The position numbers and the translations under genes are program-made. Positions 11,246 to 23,109 of a stretch of 64,000 nt of DNA are shown one piece after another. Every line of letters starts with the position of its first letter. The stretch's first letter is position 1. Source of the DNA: Rhyzopertha dominica (taxonomy: Eukaryota > Arthropoda > Insecta > Coleoptera > Bostrichidae); contig QCXZ01000137.1 of the NCBI GenBank assembly GCA_025024175.1, forward strand, positions 80,538,680 to 80,602,679, read 5' to 3'. The notes under the pieces were generated by a model. That model was given only the letters and a program-made list of their open reading frames with translations, searched no databases and was not told where the DNA came from.

Positions 11246-11479
11246 GTGTTATGTACTTATATTTGCGTTACAATGGAAAATGCCGACAGAATCTCAGCAC
11301 TCTTAAACGACCTCCATCAAGAAGAACAATGCAGCCGAGCTATACCGACATCAAACACATCAAATACTAGGGACACATCTAAAGGAAAGAGGCAAACCAG
11401 ACGGAAGACTTGGGAGCTAAGCGGAGACCAACGAAAAAGGGAAAGACCGTGCTTTACACAAAAAACAACTACAGGGTGA
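11246..11479 (+). other. basic open reading frame, unknown
   Basis: 77 codons ending inside the terminus of the next transposon. From the internal Met at about 11273 it reads MENADRISALLNDLHQEEQC, then a Lys/Arg-rich tail (SKGKRQTRRKTW). The last codons lie within the mariner-type terminus at 11470, so the frame is at least partly accidental. It may be the decayed tail of a LINE ORF. No function assigned. Confidence 0.2.
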
Positions 11480-13130
11480 TTTTTTGAAAACTTCACACCT
11501 TAAATAACTTTAAATATAGCAAAAATGTAAAAATTTGCAAAAACAGGTAAACTTTTGTTTGCAGGGGGGCAACTTTTGAGATAAGTTTTTAATGGATAGC
11601 GCCTACTCTCTGAGCAGGGTAGATACCCCTTTAAAAATTTTAAATGGAACTATCCATCTTGTGATACATCATTTGAAAGCTTATTTCACAAAGAGTCTGG
11701 CCATGTAATTAGTTTTACCACGTTTAACTTATTGACGGGGTAATAGATTAATAGTGCCTACGAAACAGGTTGCTTATTAAATTGAATATTTTGGACTCTT
11801 TTCAACAAAATGTATTTTATTTTAGAGCGGAAATAAAATTTGTCCTTACGAGAACCCAAAATTTAAACAAACAACTTGTAAAAAATATGACACTTTTAGA
11901 AAGTCCATGCCCACGAAAAAGAAAAATTATTTATTTGTAACTCCAAAAACAGTATGAACAAAACCATAGAAATTCAAACCTTACAATAGATTCTGAAAAT
12001 GTGCACCACCTCTTTCCATACAATTATACAGACGGTTCTCGAACTCCTGCTGCACTTTTCGGAAAGTTTCAGGTGGAATCCTCCTGCACTCGTTAATAAT
12101 TCTTTCTCGCAGATGGTCCAGGCTAGTAGGTTGTGTTTTGTAAACCACAGATTTTAAATGACCCCATAGAAAGAAATCTAAAGCAGTCAAATCGGGTGAT
12201 CGTGGCGGCCATTCAATTGTTCCACGCCTACCAATCCAGTGAAGAGGAAATCTATGATTTAACCAATTTCGCACATTAATGGCGTAATGCGGTGGGGCTC
12301 CATCATGTTGGTAAAACAATTCGTATTCATCCAACATTGGATTTCCTTCAGGGTCACGTTGGTTTTCTAATTGCTCTGTGATTAAAGGATCAATAACGTT
12401 ATCAAGTAATTCTAAATACATTCCCCCATTTAGCGTCCCATCAATGAAAATTGGACCTACAATTGCGTTGCCAAGTATTCCAGCCCAGACGTTCAGCTTC
12501 TGAGGAACTTGTGTATGACCTTCTCGAAAAATATAAGGATTTTCGTCACTCCAGTACCTGACGTTATGTTTATTTACAGAGCCGTTCATCACTGAAGCAG
12601 ATATTATTTATTAGATTTGAATTTACTATAATCTTTTCTGTCATAATTTCGCAAAATTGCAGTCTTCTGTCGAAGTCATCTTCGCCGAGTTCCTGGAGAG
12701 TTTTCATCTTATAGGGATGGAATTTGTGCAGTTTTGTAACTTTCCTTACAGNTGAATAAGNAGGTCCAGTGGCTGTAGAAATGTTACGCAAAGAGCTAGT
12801 TGGATCCATTGCAAAATGACCAAGTACTTCAAGTTGGGCCATTTCATCAACGACTCTATTCNCTGCCCTTTTTTTGTTTACTACAGATCCAGTGTCTTGA
12901 AATTTCTGCACGAGATCGAGAATGTACCTAGCGTCAACATTTTTATCGGGGTGCCGTTCGTTAAACACCCTTGCTGACGCACGAGCACAGCTATGCTCAG
13001 CACCGTAAATAAAAATTATTTCTACCCTTTCGACAGTTGAATAAACCATTATCACTTGGACTTTCACTTTAAAATTTCACGCGATTTTGTAAAAAGGAAT
13101 GTGAACAAAAAGATGGTCGTGCCAAAGAAG
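11470..13130 (-). mobile_element. DD41D mariner-type DNA transposon, second lineage, nearly intact
   Basis: Minus-strand element whose 3' terminus begins TACAGGGTGATTTTTTGAAA at 11470. A long AT-rich 3' untranslated part (11500-11980) separates it from the transposase gene. The opposite terminus was not found as an inverted copy near 13100-13460, so the right boundary is approximate and that end may be truncated. A short derivative of the same terminus and untranslated part lies at 56448-56640. The terminus differs from that of the 635-2020 family, so these are two separate lineages. Confidence 0.82.
11981..13049 (-). pseudogene. DD41D (DUF4817/DDE) transposase with one frame break
   Basis: Two open pieces join to almost a full transposase of about 350 residues. 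The N-terminal piece starts MVYSTVERVEIIFIYGAEHS (a DUF4817-type helix-turn-helix), continues ARVFNERHPDKNVDARYI, and runs to NNICFSDE, which holds the first catalytic Asp. The C-terminal piece has NGSVNKHNVRYWSDENPY, the second Asp in FYQHDGAPPHY and the third in PDLTALDFFLWG, 41 residues apart. It ends GGAHFQNLL at 11981. About 14 bp that should code for the residues after SDE are missing near 12575-12592; this is the only frame break seen. Three N positions (12751, 12761, 12862) leave codons undetermined. All three catalytic Asp are kept, so this copy decayed late or the break is a sequence error. The start is taken at 13049 because relatives begin one or two residues before YS; an in-frame Met lies six codons upstream. 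Confidence 0.9.
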
Positions 13131-14989
13131 TAGCCAAAAAGTTGAAACAAAAAATTGGAAACACAAAGTAGATAATTATTTAGCCAATTCAGTATAAACT
13201 GTCGAGTTGCAATATCAAGTAATGTCGAAAGAAAATTTTAAGTATTTTTGGCATTTTGCTTAGGTGTAACAATTATTTTTTAACAAGTTTTTTTAGGCTT
13301 AATTAAGGACAAATTTAATATTTTTCTGAAAACTTTGATTAAAAATATCGCGAATTTCTTAAATGTTTGCAATTCCTTTATTAAAACAATCTCCGGATCT
13401 TTAAGGACTTAGAAAAATGAGTTTTAGTTATTTTGAAAACGAAATTAAGCTACAAAACTGTTGGAACACGTTTGAAATTTACTTCATATATTATTATCTC
13501 TATTTCCACTGTGATCTACTTCACGTTTGGCTCATCATGCTTTCAGTTTCCTCAGAAGTAAGATTGTCTTAAGAAATTTACTGACCTCGTCATACTTAGG
13601 ATCTCGTGAATAAACCACCAACCACCGCTTGTAGATCTCTTTTATATTACAGACAGTAACACTAAGTCTGACAATTACTGTTTTATAAGCTTGCAGTGAC
13701 AAGCATGATGATGTGTGCACCTTGTAATTCCCGAAACCCTAAGTAGGCGACGTTTCGGTCACGGCGAACGGTGCGGCCACATAATGTCCAAATATGTAAT
13801 TTACGTGTGGCGCGGGTGTTTTAATTAATATTAGTGCGCTCACGGCCCCGAGTAAAACGCGGACACCCAGGGGAAATGACGGGTACGACCGCAGCGTGAA
13901 ACCTTGAACTCCAGCTGATGGGAACTCGACCTGGAGTGGAGATTGTGCCGTAAATTCGGGCATTTGAAAGTTACACAATTCTGTAAGTGATTGGGTGTCC
14001 TTTAAGAATGCATACTGGATAATTGAGTAGCATGGAATATTTCTTGGAATTCCAAGTAAATCTTGGGAAATTCGCAGATACTTTACTCACTGTACACCAA
14101 AAATTCTCTCTCCCCTTCGTCATATTTGGAAATATACCCCTGTGCTGCTGATATGTAATAGATGTCCTTCTTGCAGTACAAGAAAATTCACAAACTTCCA
14201 CTCGCAAAATTGTACATAATATTGTGGAAAACAACAGTACATTGCTTTTTAAGAAAATACGAACCTAAAACATGGAGCCACTAAAATCAAAGATTAGTTA
14301 TTGAAAATAATTTTCGAACATAAAGACATTTCTTATAGATGGTTGCCCAAATCAAGAAAAATATCACACTTATTAAACGAACTCTTTAGATGAATTAGCT
14401 TTGGCAGATGTAAATGGAGTAGTTGATCAACAATCTAACGTAAGTTAATACCAACAAATATTTGCAATTTACTGTATCATTACTAGCAAAAAAAATCATT
14501 TTCTAAACTGAAAGCAATGTCTAATTAGTCAAATATATAAAAAAAAATCGTTCAAATATACCTACTGGGAATTACAGTCACGCTTGTCGATTAATAGTCT
14601 AGTCCACAATGCAATCGAGCGTTAAAATCACGTTGCATTTAAGCAAAGCAGTTGGATCAAACAAACAACCGCGATGAATGTTTGTCATTTGTAAACAACG
14701 CCTAAATAATTAATGACCAATAGACGAGCACATGTGGTATTAACACCAATTGAAATGTAGATGCGCTGAACACGTTTGTGGACATTCAGAATTACAATGC
14801 ACAGGCTACTAACAGGCAACTAATTTCATGCAAGTGGTGATGAATTTAGAATGGTGAATATACAAATGCTTTAAAAGAGACTAAGAATCAAGTTTTTATA
14901 ATAACACTTGTCTATGATCCTGCTTTCAAGGGTGTTGCCTGCAATCATTACTAATTCAGAAAATAAGTTTTGAAATGTGTGTTCTATTG
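13131..14989. other. unassigned sequence
   Basis: No recognisable coding or terminal motif. About 13740-13980 is GC-richer. Open frames of 60-87 codons on the minus strand (13535-14234) lack motifs. Confidence 0.5.
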
Positions 14990-15560
14990 AACGATGGTAT
15001 GTAAATTTTCTATGGAATATGGTCTGTAAGATTGCAAACCTAATTTATATTTATATGAATGTAATTTCTCTCTAAAATTATTGATATCAAAGTTATGGTA
15101 TATTGTGGAAAAAAACATCGTCTACATATCTATAGCAAAATATAGGAAATTCATTTGTATTTTTAGATTGCTTTCCAGGCAGCTTAAGAAAAGGTTAGCT
15201 AAGAAAGGTGAGAGAGGGTTTCCCAGTACCAATTCAAATTTTTGTTTATAGAATTCTTGGCTAAAAAGAAATGTGTTTTGTTCGATGCAAAGTTTTGTTA
15301 GCTAAAAGTATTTATCAAAGATTATTATGAAAATTCTAGAATTTGATATGCTAGTGAACAAAGATTCGACATCAAAAGATAATCTAGATGATTTTTGATC
15401 GAAGTCATTATTTAGCGTCAACTTATGAATTCGATAACCAGCCACTTTACTAATTAGTAATTTGAATCGTTTATTGTTTATGAATTTTTGTAGAGCATAG
15501 CTTTTTGATATCAACGGTTTTTTAACGTTAATTTGTATTTAAGATGACCATTTATTAATA
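14990..15560 (-). mobile_element. Penelope-like reverse transcriptase fragment
   Basis: Minus-strand RT core. Palm motif A reads RLSFDVESLFTSIS (open frame 15302-15514). Motif B follows at about 15180-15260 as EFYKQKFELVLGNPLSPFLA. Motif C appears near 15120-15140 as CYRYVDDVFF, the YVDD box where two Asp bind metal. The three motifs are in order but in different frames, with stops between them. Both the N-terminal core and the endonuclease are absent. The NPLSP and YVDD signatures are Penelope-type rather than LINE-type. Confidence 0.8.
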
Positions 15561-16330
15561 AATTGCACTTTTCCAAACAATCATTAACCTTTTTAAAAAA
15601 ATTTTCACGTATTTTTGCTTATTACATCGTACGGACAAGTTTCTAATATAGAAGTAACGTGATTAATATGGTTATCTTTTTTATTTTTTTTACAATGGAG
15701 TTTTCCTTAAAACCTTTGTCTGTAATGGAACTGCGCATTGTCTCTGATAGTTTTTATGCACTTCTTTCTCTAAAGCCTACCCGCATCAGTTAACTTAAGC
15801 TTGCATTTAATCCTATTACCCTCAAATATCAGAATCTCTCCGCACACTTCTAAAAAGCAGATAACACTTTATTCCACGCCAACCTTTTATCGACGCTAGG
15901 AGGCAAAGGAACGCGACTACAAAGGTTCCGTTTGGGAATACCGCTAGATTGCGATACAAGGAAAAAGTTCTCGGGAAACGTGTGATTTTTAACCCGAATG
16001 TTCGTTTTGCACTGCGGTCCGCTGGGAGAGACGCGGGTCAACGAAAACATATTTCGAAGCGAGGACGCGCAAAGAACTTTGAGAGGATTCGAGACGTTTT
16101 CAGCGAATAAAATTTGTAAAATATCGCGCAGGTAACTTCTTCACGTCCATGCGGATTGCGGTGATCAAAAGCGTAGTAAAAACGGTTTTGACTACTTGAT
16201 GTCTGTTGGGACTTAATTTTACTTCCACATCCAACGGATGGGAAGTATTGTATCGTGAAAAAAATTTTTCAAAATTTTTTATTTGCTCATTCGCTTTAAA
16301 ATGGCCGAAAACGCAATCAACCAAAATTTT
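15561..16330. other. unassigned, PLE remnant grading into GC-richer sequence
   Basis: 15561-15640 may still be PLE coding sequence upstream of motif A. 15840-16330 is GC-richer and holds two minus open frames (15850-16050 and 16100-16324) without motifs. Confidence 0.4.
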
Positions 16331-17100
16331 AGCAAAAACAAATTTCTTGTCTGTGTTTCTTTGGTTTTGTTTGTATACACGATAACTTTCGAAAGACTTA
16401 ATATATGAACTTGAAATTTGGTAAACATATAATCCTTAACTACCCAAAGCGACCTATTGTTTGTGGGGTAAGTACGGTATCGGGAAGGGGGCGAAATTGG
16501 GAGGTAACTACCCCTTTTGAAAATTTTTATTTTTTTTTCGTTTTAGTATATGATTAGTAATATAACTGCGAGTATTATTCGCTATAAATAAATTTTCGGT
16601 GCAGCCAAATGTTTAGAAGATATTAGCAAAAAAGCGTCACTTAAAGAAAACGGTTTTTTCCTAAATATCTCCGAATATATTTAATATATTCAAAAAATGA
16701 AAATACCATCAGATAGGATATAAAATTTCTCACAAAAAGTGTCTTAGAAAATTTATCCAAAATTTTGACATTTTCGAAATATTCCCAAAAAACCTATTTT
16801 GGACCCTTCTCGTACGATTTTTTTTTAAATTTTAGTATTATATAGAAAATCTAATTTCTGATCAGAAAGCACTCTTGTGATTTTTGTTAAATTAATAATT
16901 TTTGAGTTATTTGGAAAAAACGATTTAAAAAATTTATATATGTTTGCTAATATCACGAGGACTGTTTGTCTTTTTGACAATTGGATGTGGAAGTATTGAT
17001 TCAATTTGCAACGGTTTTTGGGTTGGTGACGAAAAGGTGCGAAAATCAATGTAAAGTCCCGGCCTTTCATGAAAGTGTGAGTAACTTCAAATCATGTACT
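16331..17100. repeat. probable interspersed repeat of unknown class
   Basis: Homopolymer-rich AT sequence broken by phrases such as GATAACTTTCGAAAGAC and GAACTTGAAATTTGGTA. These look like the non-coding parts of insect DNA transposons. No terminal repeats or coding domain could be defined. The call rests on texture only. Confidence 0.25.
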
Positions 17101-17960
17101 GACAGCGCTTTCCCGAAAATGTAATTATCTCAAACCTTTCCTCGGTTCGTATTTTAAAAAACTGACACCATTCCTTTACATCTAAACTAGGCACTTTCCC
17201 TTTCTGGGATTGCGCCTAACGGACCCCGTTAGCTTCTGGATCGCAGCCCTTCACCTCTCCATTCATCCCCGACTAGCATTTCAAGGCGGCGTTTGGATTT
17301 TTCCCNCGCGAGAACCCNATTATACCGTTCCCGGTTTCCCTACGGGGGCACCTGAAGGNTGAGGATCACAATTTGTCATGCTGGTCGCGACACAAATCCT
17401 TATTTATATGCGTTCATCCGTTGTACACAAGGCGACGATCGAGGTGGGCGAGATCTTGTTTAGTCGCGACTCGACGACATCGCTCGCTGTTTGTTAAGTC
17501 GGAATTCCCTGTTTAGCTAACGAATTTAGCAGGGGGCGAGATTTGGGAGAGCCGCCTCCCCGGGACGCTTTGTCGTGCGCCCTTTATGAGCAAACTGAGA
17601 GGATTAGCGTATTTTTGGAAAGAGTTCGCGTCTTTTGTAGGAGGTTTCGGGAATTCTGGCCTTTGCCGATGATTTATTTATATTTGTACATACTTAGAGT
17701 TCGCAGCAAGTAGGCAATACCACGGTATAGCAACGCAACTCTCTTACCGTTATTACAACTCTGCAATAAAATTTATCTTTCTTCTCGAAAGCCAGGCGGC
17801 CCCTCACAAGTTACCGCACATAACCGGATTACCATAAATTTAGGTCAGATTTTCGGAAGATGGTTAAGCAGGGTCGGATTATTTAAAGTTCACTACCGGC
17901 CAAACCAAACCTAGCATTCAGCACTTAGTATTTCTGTGCGCGAGACAAGAGAAGCGAAAA
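17101..17960. other. unassigned, GC-richer
   Basis: 17160-17640 is GC-rich with several N positions (17306, 17318, 17359). It precedes the DDE_3 transposase and may hold its left terminus, but no inverted partner was found to the right of 19069. Confidence 0.4.
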
Positions 17961-19069
17961 ATGTTCCGTCCTTGGGAAAAAGCTGATCCAAGTACCGATC
18001 AGAATGAAGTTGCTGACGCTGACATGGAAGTGCAAATTGAAGAAAATAAGAGGAATCGTCATTACCTTAACCAAGATGCCAAAGAAATAATAAAAAATGT
18101 ATACAATTTTTTGATAAAAAAGAGTGCAGTGCTCTGTTAATAGTGACAAGTGCAATGGTTGGTGTCCCCTACACGACTGTGAGAGATATCATTGAAAATA
18201 AAGGCAAATCAAGAAAATCACGCAATTCGGAGAAATTTCTATATATATCAAAAGAGCTTGGGACAGAAATTAAAAAAGTGATTTACCAAATGTATAAGGA
18301 AAATAAAGTTCCAACTACGGCAAGTCTGAAATTAAAACTTTTGGAATTAGGATTGACATAAGTTATTGCGAAGAGTGGTTCAGAAAATACTTGAGGAGCA
18401 TCGGTTTTAATTATAGTACATTAAACCAACGTTTGTCCATAATGGAATCAACACGACTAAAAAGAATGAGATGGGATTATATAAACGAAATCAGAAGGTG
18501 CCGCCAAGAAAATCGTAATATCGTATATTTGGATGAAACGTGGTACGACACCCACGACTTGATAAAAAAAGGTCTGACAGATGGGACAAATAACTGCGTT
18601 CTGCAAGCACCACCTTCGAAAGGAAAAAGAATTATAATTTTTCATGCGGGAGGAAGTGATGGACGGGTGGAAAATGCCTATTACTGTCAGCGAAACAGAT
18701 CCAAAATTGTTCTGTTGACTACCATTGCGACATGCCAGGGCTACCACCAGGATCTGTTATAGTCATGGATAACGCGAGTTATCATTCAAAAATAAAAGAA
18801 CAAGGCGCCAACATCAGCTACAAAAAAATAATTGATTACATAAAAAAGAATAAAATTACAATTCCGGATGGAAAAGTTACCAAAAAAGATCTGTTGACAA
18901 TAATAAAAAATCTCAACATACCTAAACAAAATCGAGTTGATGAACTAGAAAAAGACATGGACATATAGTTATGCGTTTGCCACCGTATTATTGCGTCCTA
19001 AACCCAATTGAATTAGTGTGGAGTACGCTTAAAAAAGGAATACGAAGAAACAATACATGTCCGCGTTAA
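17961..19069 (+). pseudogene. DDE_3-type transposase (Tc1/mariner superfamily), broken
   Basis: Full-length but frameshifted transposase. ATG 17961 opens MFRPWEKADPSTDQNEVADA, an acidic leader. Helix-turn-helix sequence follows (VGVPYTTVRDIIENKG, 18143-18361) and then the catalytic core. The first acid is in NIVYLDETWYDTHD and is followed by KGKRIIIFHAGG. The second is in VIVMDNASYHS (18760-18790). The third is the Glu of PPYYCVLNPIELVWSTLKK near 19000, and the frame ends at TAA 19067-19069. The order D, D, E and the HAGG block match an insect DDE_3 family separate from the mariners in this window. At least four frame changes and a stop near 18138 make it inactive. No terminal repeats were found. 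Confidence 0.85.
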
Positions 19070-19224
19070 TGTTCGGTAGTTGTAGATTTAGTGCGTAGAG
19101 AGGTAAGTACGTAGTATAACGAAAGAACTGTGTAAATAGCTACCGTTCTAACTGTGCCTGTAAATGAAAGATAAATAGTATTGCAGGGCTGCAAAAATGG
19201 TAAGACAGTTGCATTACTATACCT

Positions 19225-19560
19225 AGTTTTCTTTTAGTTTGACCTATGTAACATTTGCCGCAAGAACAAGTATTTTTGTAAACACCGTAACTTTTCAAAT
19301 GTGCTTTATCTTTAGTAGAACTTAGAATTTTATCTAAATTATTATACGTACTAAAATAATAAAAATAAAAAAATAAAATAAGGCAAACTCAACTTTAATT
19401 TACTTTGTCCTGGCTGAATTTTCTTGATTTAGACAAACACTTTTATTAAAAATCGACAAAATATTCTTATTGCTACAACCATTTCTTCTCACTAGCGCTG
19501 ATTTAAGATGATATATTTCTTTCATCTGAGATTCTTTGTGCTCTAACAAATAATAAATTA
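19225..19560 (-). mobile_element. Penelope-like element, linker and start of GIY-YIG endonuclease
   Basis: Minus-strand fragment of the same family as 4341-5800. From 19560 it reads the RT-to-endonuclease linker (LLEHKESQMKEIYHLKSALV) and then the SQDQSKLKLSLPY-type segment. After an AAATAAAA-rich interruption at 19345-19375 it continues through the CGKCYIGQTKRK region and stops at about 19225. The C-terminal half of the nuclease is missing. The piece is broken at both ends. Confidence 0.75.
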
Positions 19561-20669
19561 TTACAAAGTTTATCATTGTTTATTGCCACCTAATACAGGA
19601 AAATCCAGATTTTCATCGCTTTCCAATAAAATGTTATGTCGTCGTGTCGTTTAATTAGATCATGAAACCTATCTACTAACAGCAGATCGTGCAATAAAAT
19701 CTGAACCTTTACATTTTGCACCACCAACAGTGCTAATATGCAGATTAATCTGAATTTATAGGTTGCAAACGCGCGATCGTCAGCCCTAACCGCCGTACCG
19801 ATGCGTATCTTTTAAATGGGACCTCAAATCACTGTCACCGGGGATAATGAAAAAAGAACTCCAATAATCATATCACATTGTAACTTAAACGCTCGAGCGG
19901 CGAGCCCATGAATCACCGCTTTGCGCGGCCAGAATGGCGCTAATTCAGTGATATATGGAGTAGAAATACAAAAACCAAACCCTCCATGAATCACCCGGCC
20001 GCTTTATTTGTAGTTCCAGTTGTTTTAATCCGACATTATCTAATTGTTGCTAAACAAAGCCCGCCGCGGCGGACAAGAACGATGTAACGCTCTGTACCGT
20101 GAGATAATTCTCTAGGGCAGAGGATTAGCTTTTCTAAACTGAATTATGTGTTTATTAAGATAAAGTACCTTCTCTGATTTTGTTTTCACTGTTTTTTTTG
20201 ACAATTTTATCAGAAACGGATGTGCTATCATTATTAATTTGTGTTCTTAGATTCTTTAGGAATTGCTTCGAATAAACTTTAATGGATAATGCACCACAAT
20301 GAAATTAATTTCGAAAATTGTGAGAAATGGATCCAAGAGGTATATTTCGTGTTGGTGCAGTATGGTTTCTAAGGAATGACTACAAAACGACGTAGGACAA
20401 TGTTCTATTTTCTATTTTACAACATTACACAATATTTTTCCAATTTGGAAGATGCTGTTTTTTCTTGAATGGGCTTTGTTGTTGTTCGGTATTAAAAATT
20501 GCCTAAATTATGGTAAATAATTACAGTAACTTCTAACTTACAAACTTACATCTTTGATCATTATACTTGTCGGTGGAAAAATACTGTTGATATGATAAGA
20601 AGACAGCTTAAACAATGGATAATTTCTTTCGTGCGCATATCTTTCAAATCTCATATCTTAGCGTCTTGA
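19561..20669. other. unassigned sequence
   Basis: 19740-20110 is GC-richer, and the remainder is AT-rich. No coding motif, terminal repeat or RNA gene recognised. Confidence 0.5.
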
Positions 20670-20990
20670 TTGTGGTATGCAGGTGGATGCAATCTATACA
20701 GATTACTTGGGTAATTTGTCCACAACTAGGCTATCTCCGTCACTTTTGCTGTTTTTATCGTCCTACTTAGTGGGTCCAAGCAGTATGTTGGTACTGCGGA
20801 TATGTGTCTCCTGCTTTTTATGTCACCTCGAGTGTCCCTCAGGGTTCCGTTTTGGGGCCTCTGCTCTTCATTATATACATTAATGATATTTCGGTGCCAT
20901 AAAAGACCTTGGCGTTATTTTTGACAGGAACTCAAGCTTTGCTCCGCATGTAATGTTAGGTTTTATAATTAGACATATATATTTAGACAT
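20670..20990 (+). mobile_element. LINE reverse transcriptase fragment with internal collapse
   Basis: Plus-strand jockey/CR1-like RT. VDAIYTDYL near 20685 is palm motif A (it normally continues SKAFD). About 20805-20890 gives FYVTSSVPQGSVLGPLLFII followed by YINDIS, the motif B block. Immediately after ISVP comes DLGVIFDRNSSFAPHV, which in intact elements lies well beyond the YADD site. The segment carrying YADD has therefore been deleted. Confidence 0.8.
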
Positions 20991-21939
20991 TCAGGTTTTT
21001 ACAGCGATCCTTAGCACTAGGACCACAATCCCAGACCGAGGGTTGTGACAATATCTTTTGCAGTTCAGAAGGCCTTTCTGTGTTGATGCAACCCGACATG
21101 AATAAGAAACAGCTCAAGGCATATGCCCATAGAATCTCCATAAGAATGCTCCATCCCCTCAGTCCGCATCTGTATGTCCATTAATTATTTTTCTCGTCCA
21201 CTTTCTTTTCCATTTGTTTCCGGTAGCGGCATACATCATCCGGACATATGTTCGTATAGGTAGCGACCCCTGCTCCGAGGGTCCATCCGTCCGACGGACC
21301 GATGCGATGCGCGCACTTTATGAAAGTGACGTGGCGACATGACGTGAATGCAATTACCTACCCCTCGGTGCGGTGCATCACGCACCCTCGCGCGTAATGA
21401 GAGCGCTGAAAAATGCAGCCCAAATCGGACGACGTCAACGGGGTGTTTTATTTCGCGTTGTTCTCGTAGGCTCGAGTGCAAATAAATTCGTGCGGATGAC
21501 AGCCTGAATTTCACTCGGGAAGAATTATGCCGTTTTTGTATTTGGGACAAAACCGATTTGGTATTCCACAATTGGGGAATAATATGAATTGTACTATGAA
21601 ATCTTCAGAGAGAAAGTTTATTATATTTACTCGTACTTCCTGCTCTTTTAATTAAAATTCCTGAACATTTGGTCAATTCATGGTCAATTCATTCTGTATT
21701 CCCACCCGATGAGTCGCAATAAGAGCGAAACTCGAGCCCTAGGATACGAATTGGTTGACCGCAGCAGATGTTGTTTAATTACATATTTAAGTCTTACTTA
21801 TCCATGGATATGCTACTGTGTAGATCATCGTAATCTTATAGTTTCTGTAACTCATTCCAAATTATATAAAACCAATCAAAACAATAGAAACAAAAGCTTC
21901 ATGCAGCAAGACAGCAGTAGAAGTGTACAGTAAAGCAAA
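20991..21939. other. unassigned, GC-richer part
   Basis: May begin with a further LINE tail. 21220-21500 is GC-rich and open on the minus strand for 111 codons (21236-21571) without recognisable motifs. Confidence 0.4.
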
Positions 21940-23109
21940 AAGCTGGCAAGATAAAGAAACAGTGAAATACAGTATGCTGACTCAGCTCAATCAAAAAATA
22001 ATTTGATACTATTACGAGTATAGTGTCAGAATGTCTATTCAGAAATTCATTATGCGGAGTACCACTGGGACCATAGGTTTCGTCCAATTTAAAAGAAACA
22101 AGATTCAAAAATCGTCTTTGAACGTCAATCAAACATAAATAAGATCATACTACACAAGCAGGTTCTAACCTAGATCTCCCGTTATAGTGATAAAGGTTTA
22201 ATGTAATGGTAAAGAATTTTCTACACAGTGCAATAAATCCATACATACTGAATGATTGTGCGATGACCCTTATCGATGTGGCTAGCAAAAGACACAAGAG
22301 ACCTCAAAAAAATTGTACTATTCAACAGGTGGTTACTATATGCGGCTAGTTATTAAAGTAAATGTTATCACACCGCCTTGATTAATATTAATATTAACTG
22401 TAAGAGTATTGCTTTGAAACCAACAACGTAAAGCAACCAAAATTGAGTACAAAGGATTGCAATCAATAAACTTTCATGTCATCTGCATACAATAGGCAAG
22501 GGACATCAACAGTCCCGGTTATATCATTCGCAAAGAGAATAGACAACAATAGTACCAAATTGCTTCCATGAGATGTCCCACAGGTGGTATGAAATTCCTA
22601 GAAATGAATCCATTATAGCGTTAAAGCATTGCCAAAGGGCACAAGAAGTCATTTTACAAGTTTTCTTAAAGGCAAACCATGGTCAATTGTGTCCCATTAC
22701 CATATTGGTTACCTACAGATGAACGTTTAAATAAAACCATTCTGTTATAATAAAGAATTTCAAAGAACTTGCCAAAATCACACGTAATAGATAATGGTCT
22801 AAAATTCGCAATGTTATATCTGTCTCCGTTGCCATAAATTGAACGTACTTGTCGACGTTTCTATATATCACAATTGAAAATTAAAATTAGATGGTAGTCA
22901 ATGCAAAGCAGGGAACTCAGCGGAGTCGGTCGTCATTTTTGGTTTAATATTCTTTAGGACAGACAAAACATTACCTTCTCCAAAACAATCAACAAGTAAG
23001 TGGTAGGTATTAGTATCGGAATAAGCATCAAAAGGACGGGACATGAGCATGACTTAAAAAAGCAGCAAAACCATTAAGCATTGACATCAGTGTAACCTTA
23101 TCATAAACA
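21940..23109 (-). mobile_element. LINE reverse transcriptase region (jockey-like), decayed
   Basis: Minus-strand RT readable in pieces from high to low coordinate. First comes KNIKPKMTTDSAEFPAL (about 22930), the segment before the RT core, and then GDRYNIANFRPLSITCDFGK (about 22790). CGTSHGSNLVLLLSILFAND (about 22540) stands for the SGVPQGS block. LLYADDMKVY (about 22475) is the catalytic YADD box. WFQSNTLTVNIN (about 22405) follows, and then CVV.SYLCLIDVQRRFLNLV (about 22100). Frames change several times. It is continuous with the endonuclease fragment at 23285-23652; the two are separated only by an inserted PLE end. Confidence 0.8.

Noticed and set aside
13250..13460. right terminal repeat of the 11.5-kb DD41D element
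   Set aside because: Stretches such as TATTTTGAAAAC near 13430 resemble part of the left end, but they lack the CACCCTGTA terminus and the required orientation.
21236..21571. 111-codon minus frame as a gene
   Set aside because: Arg/Ser/His-rich low-information peptide in a GC-rich patch, no motif.
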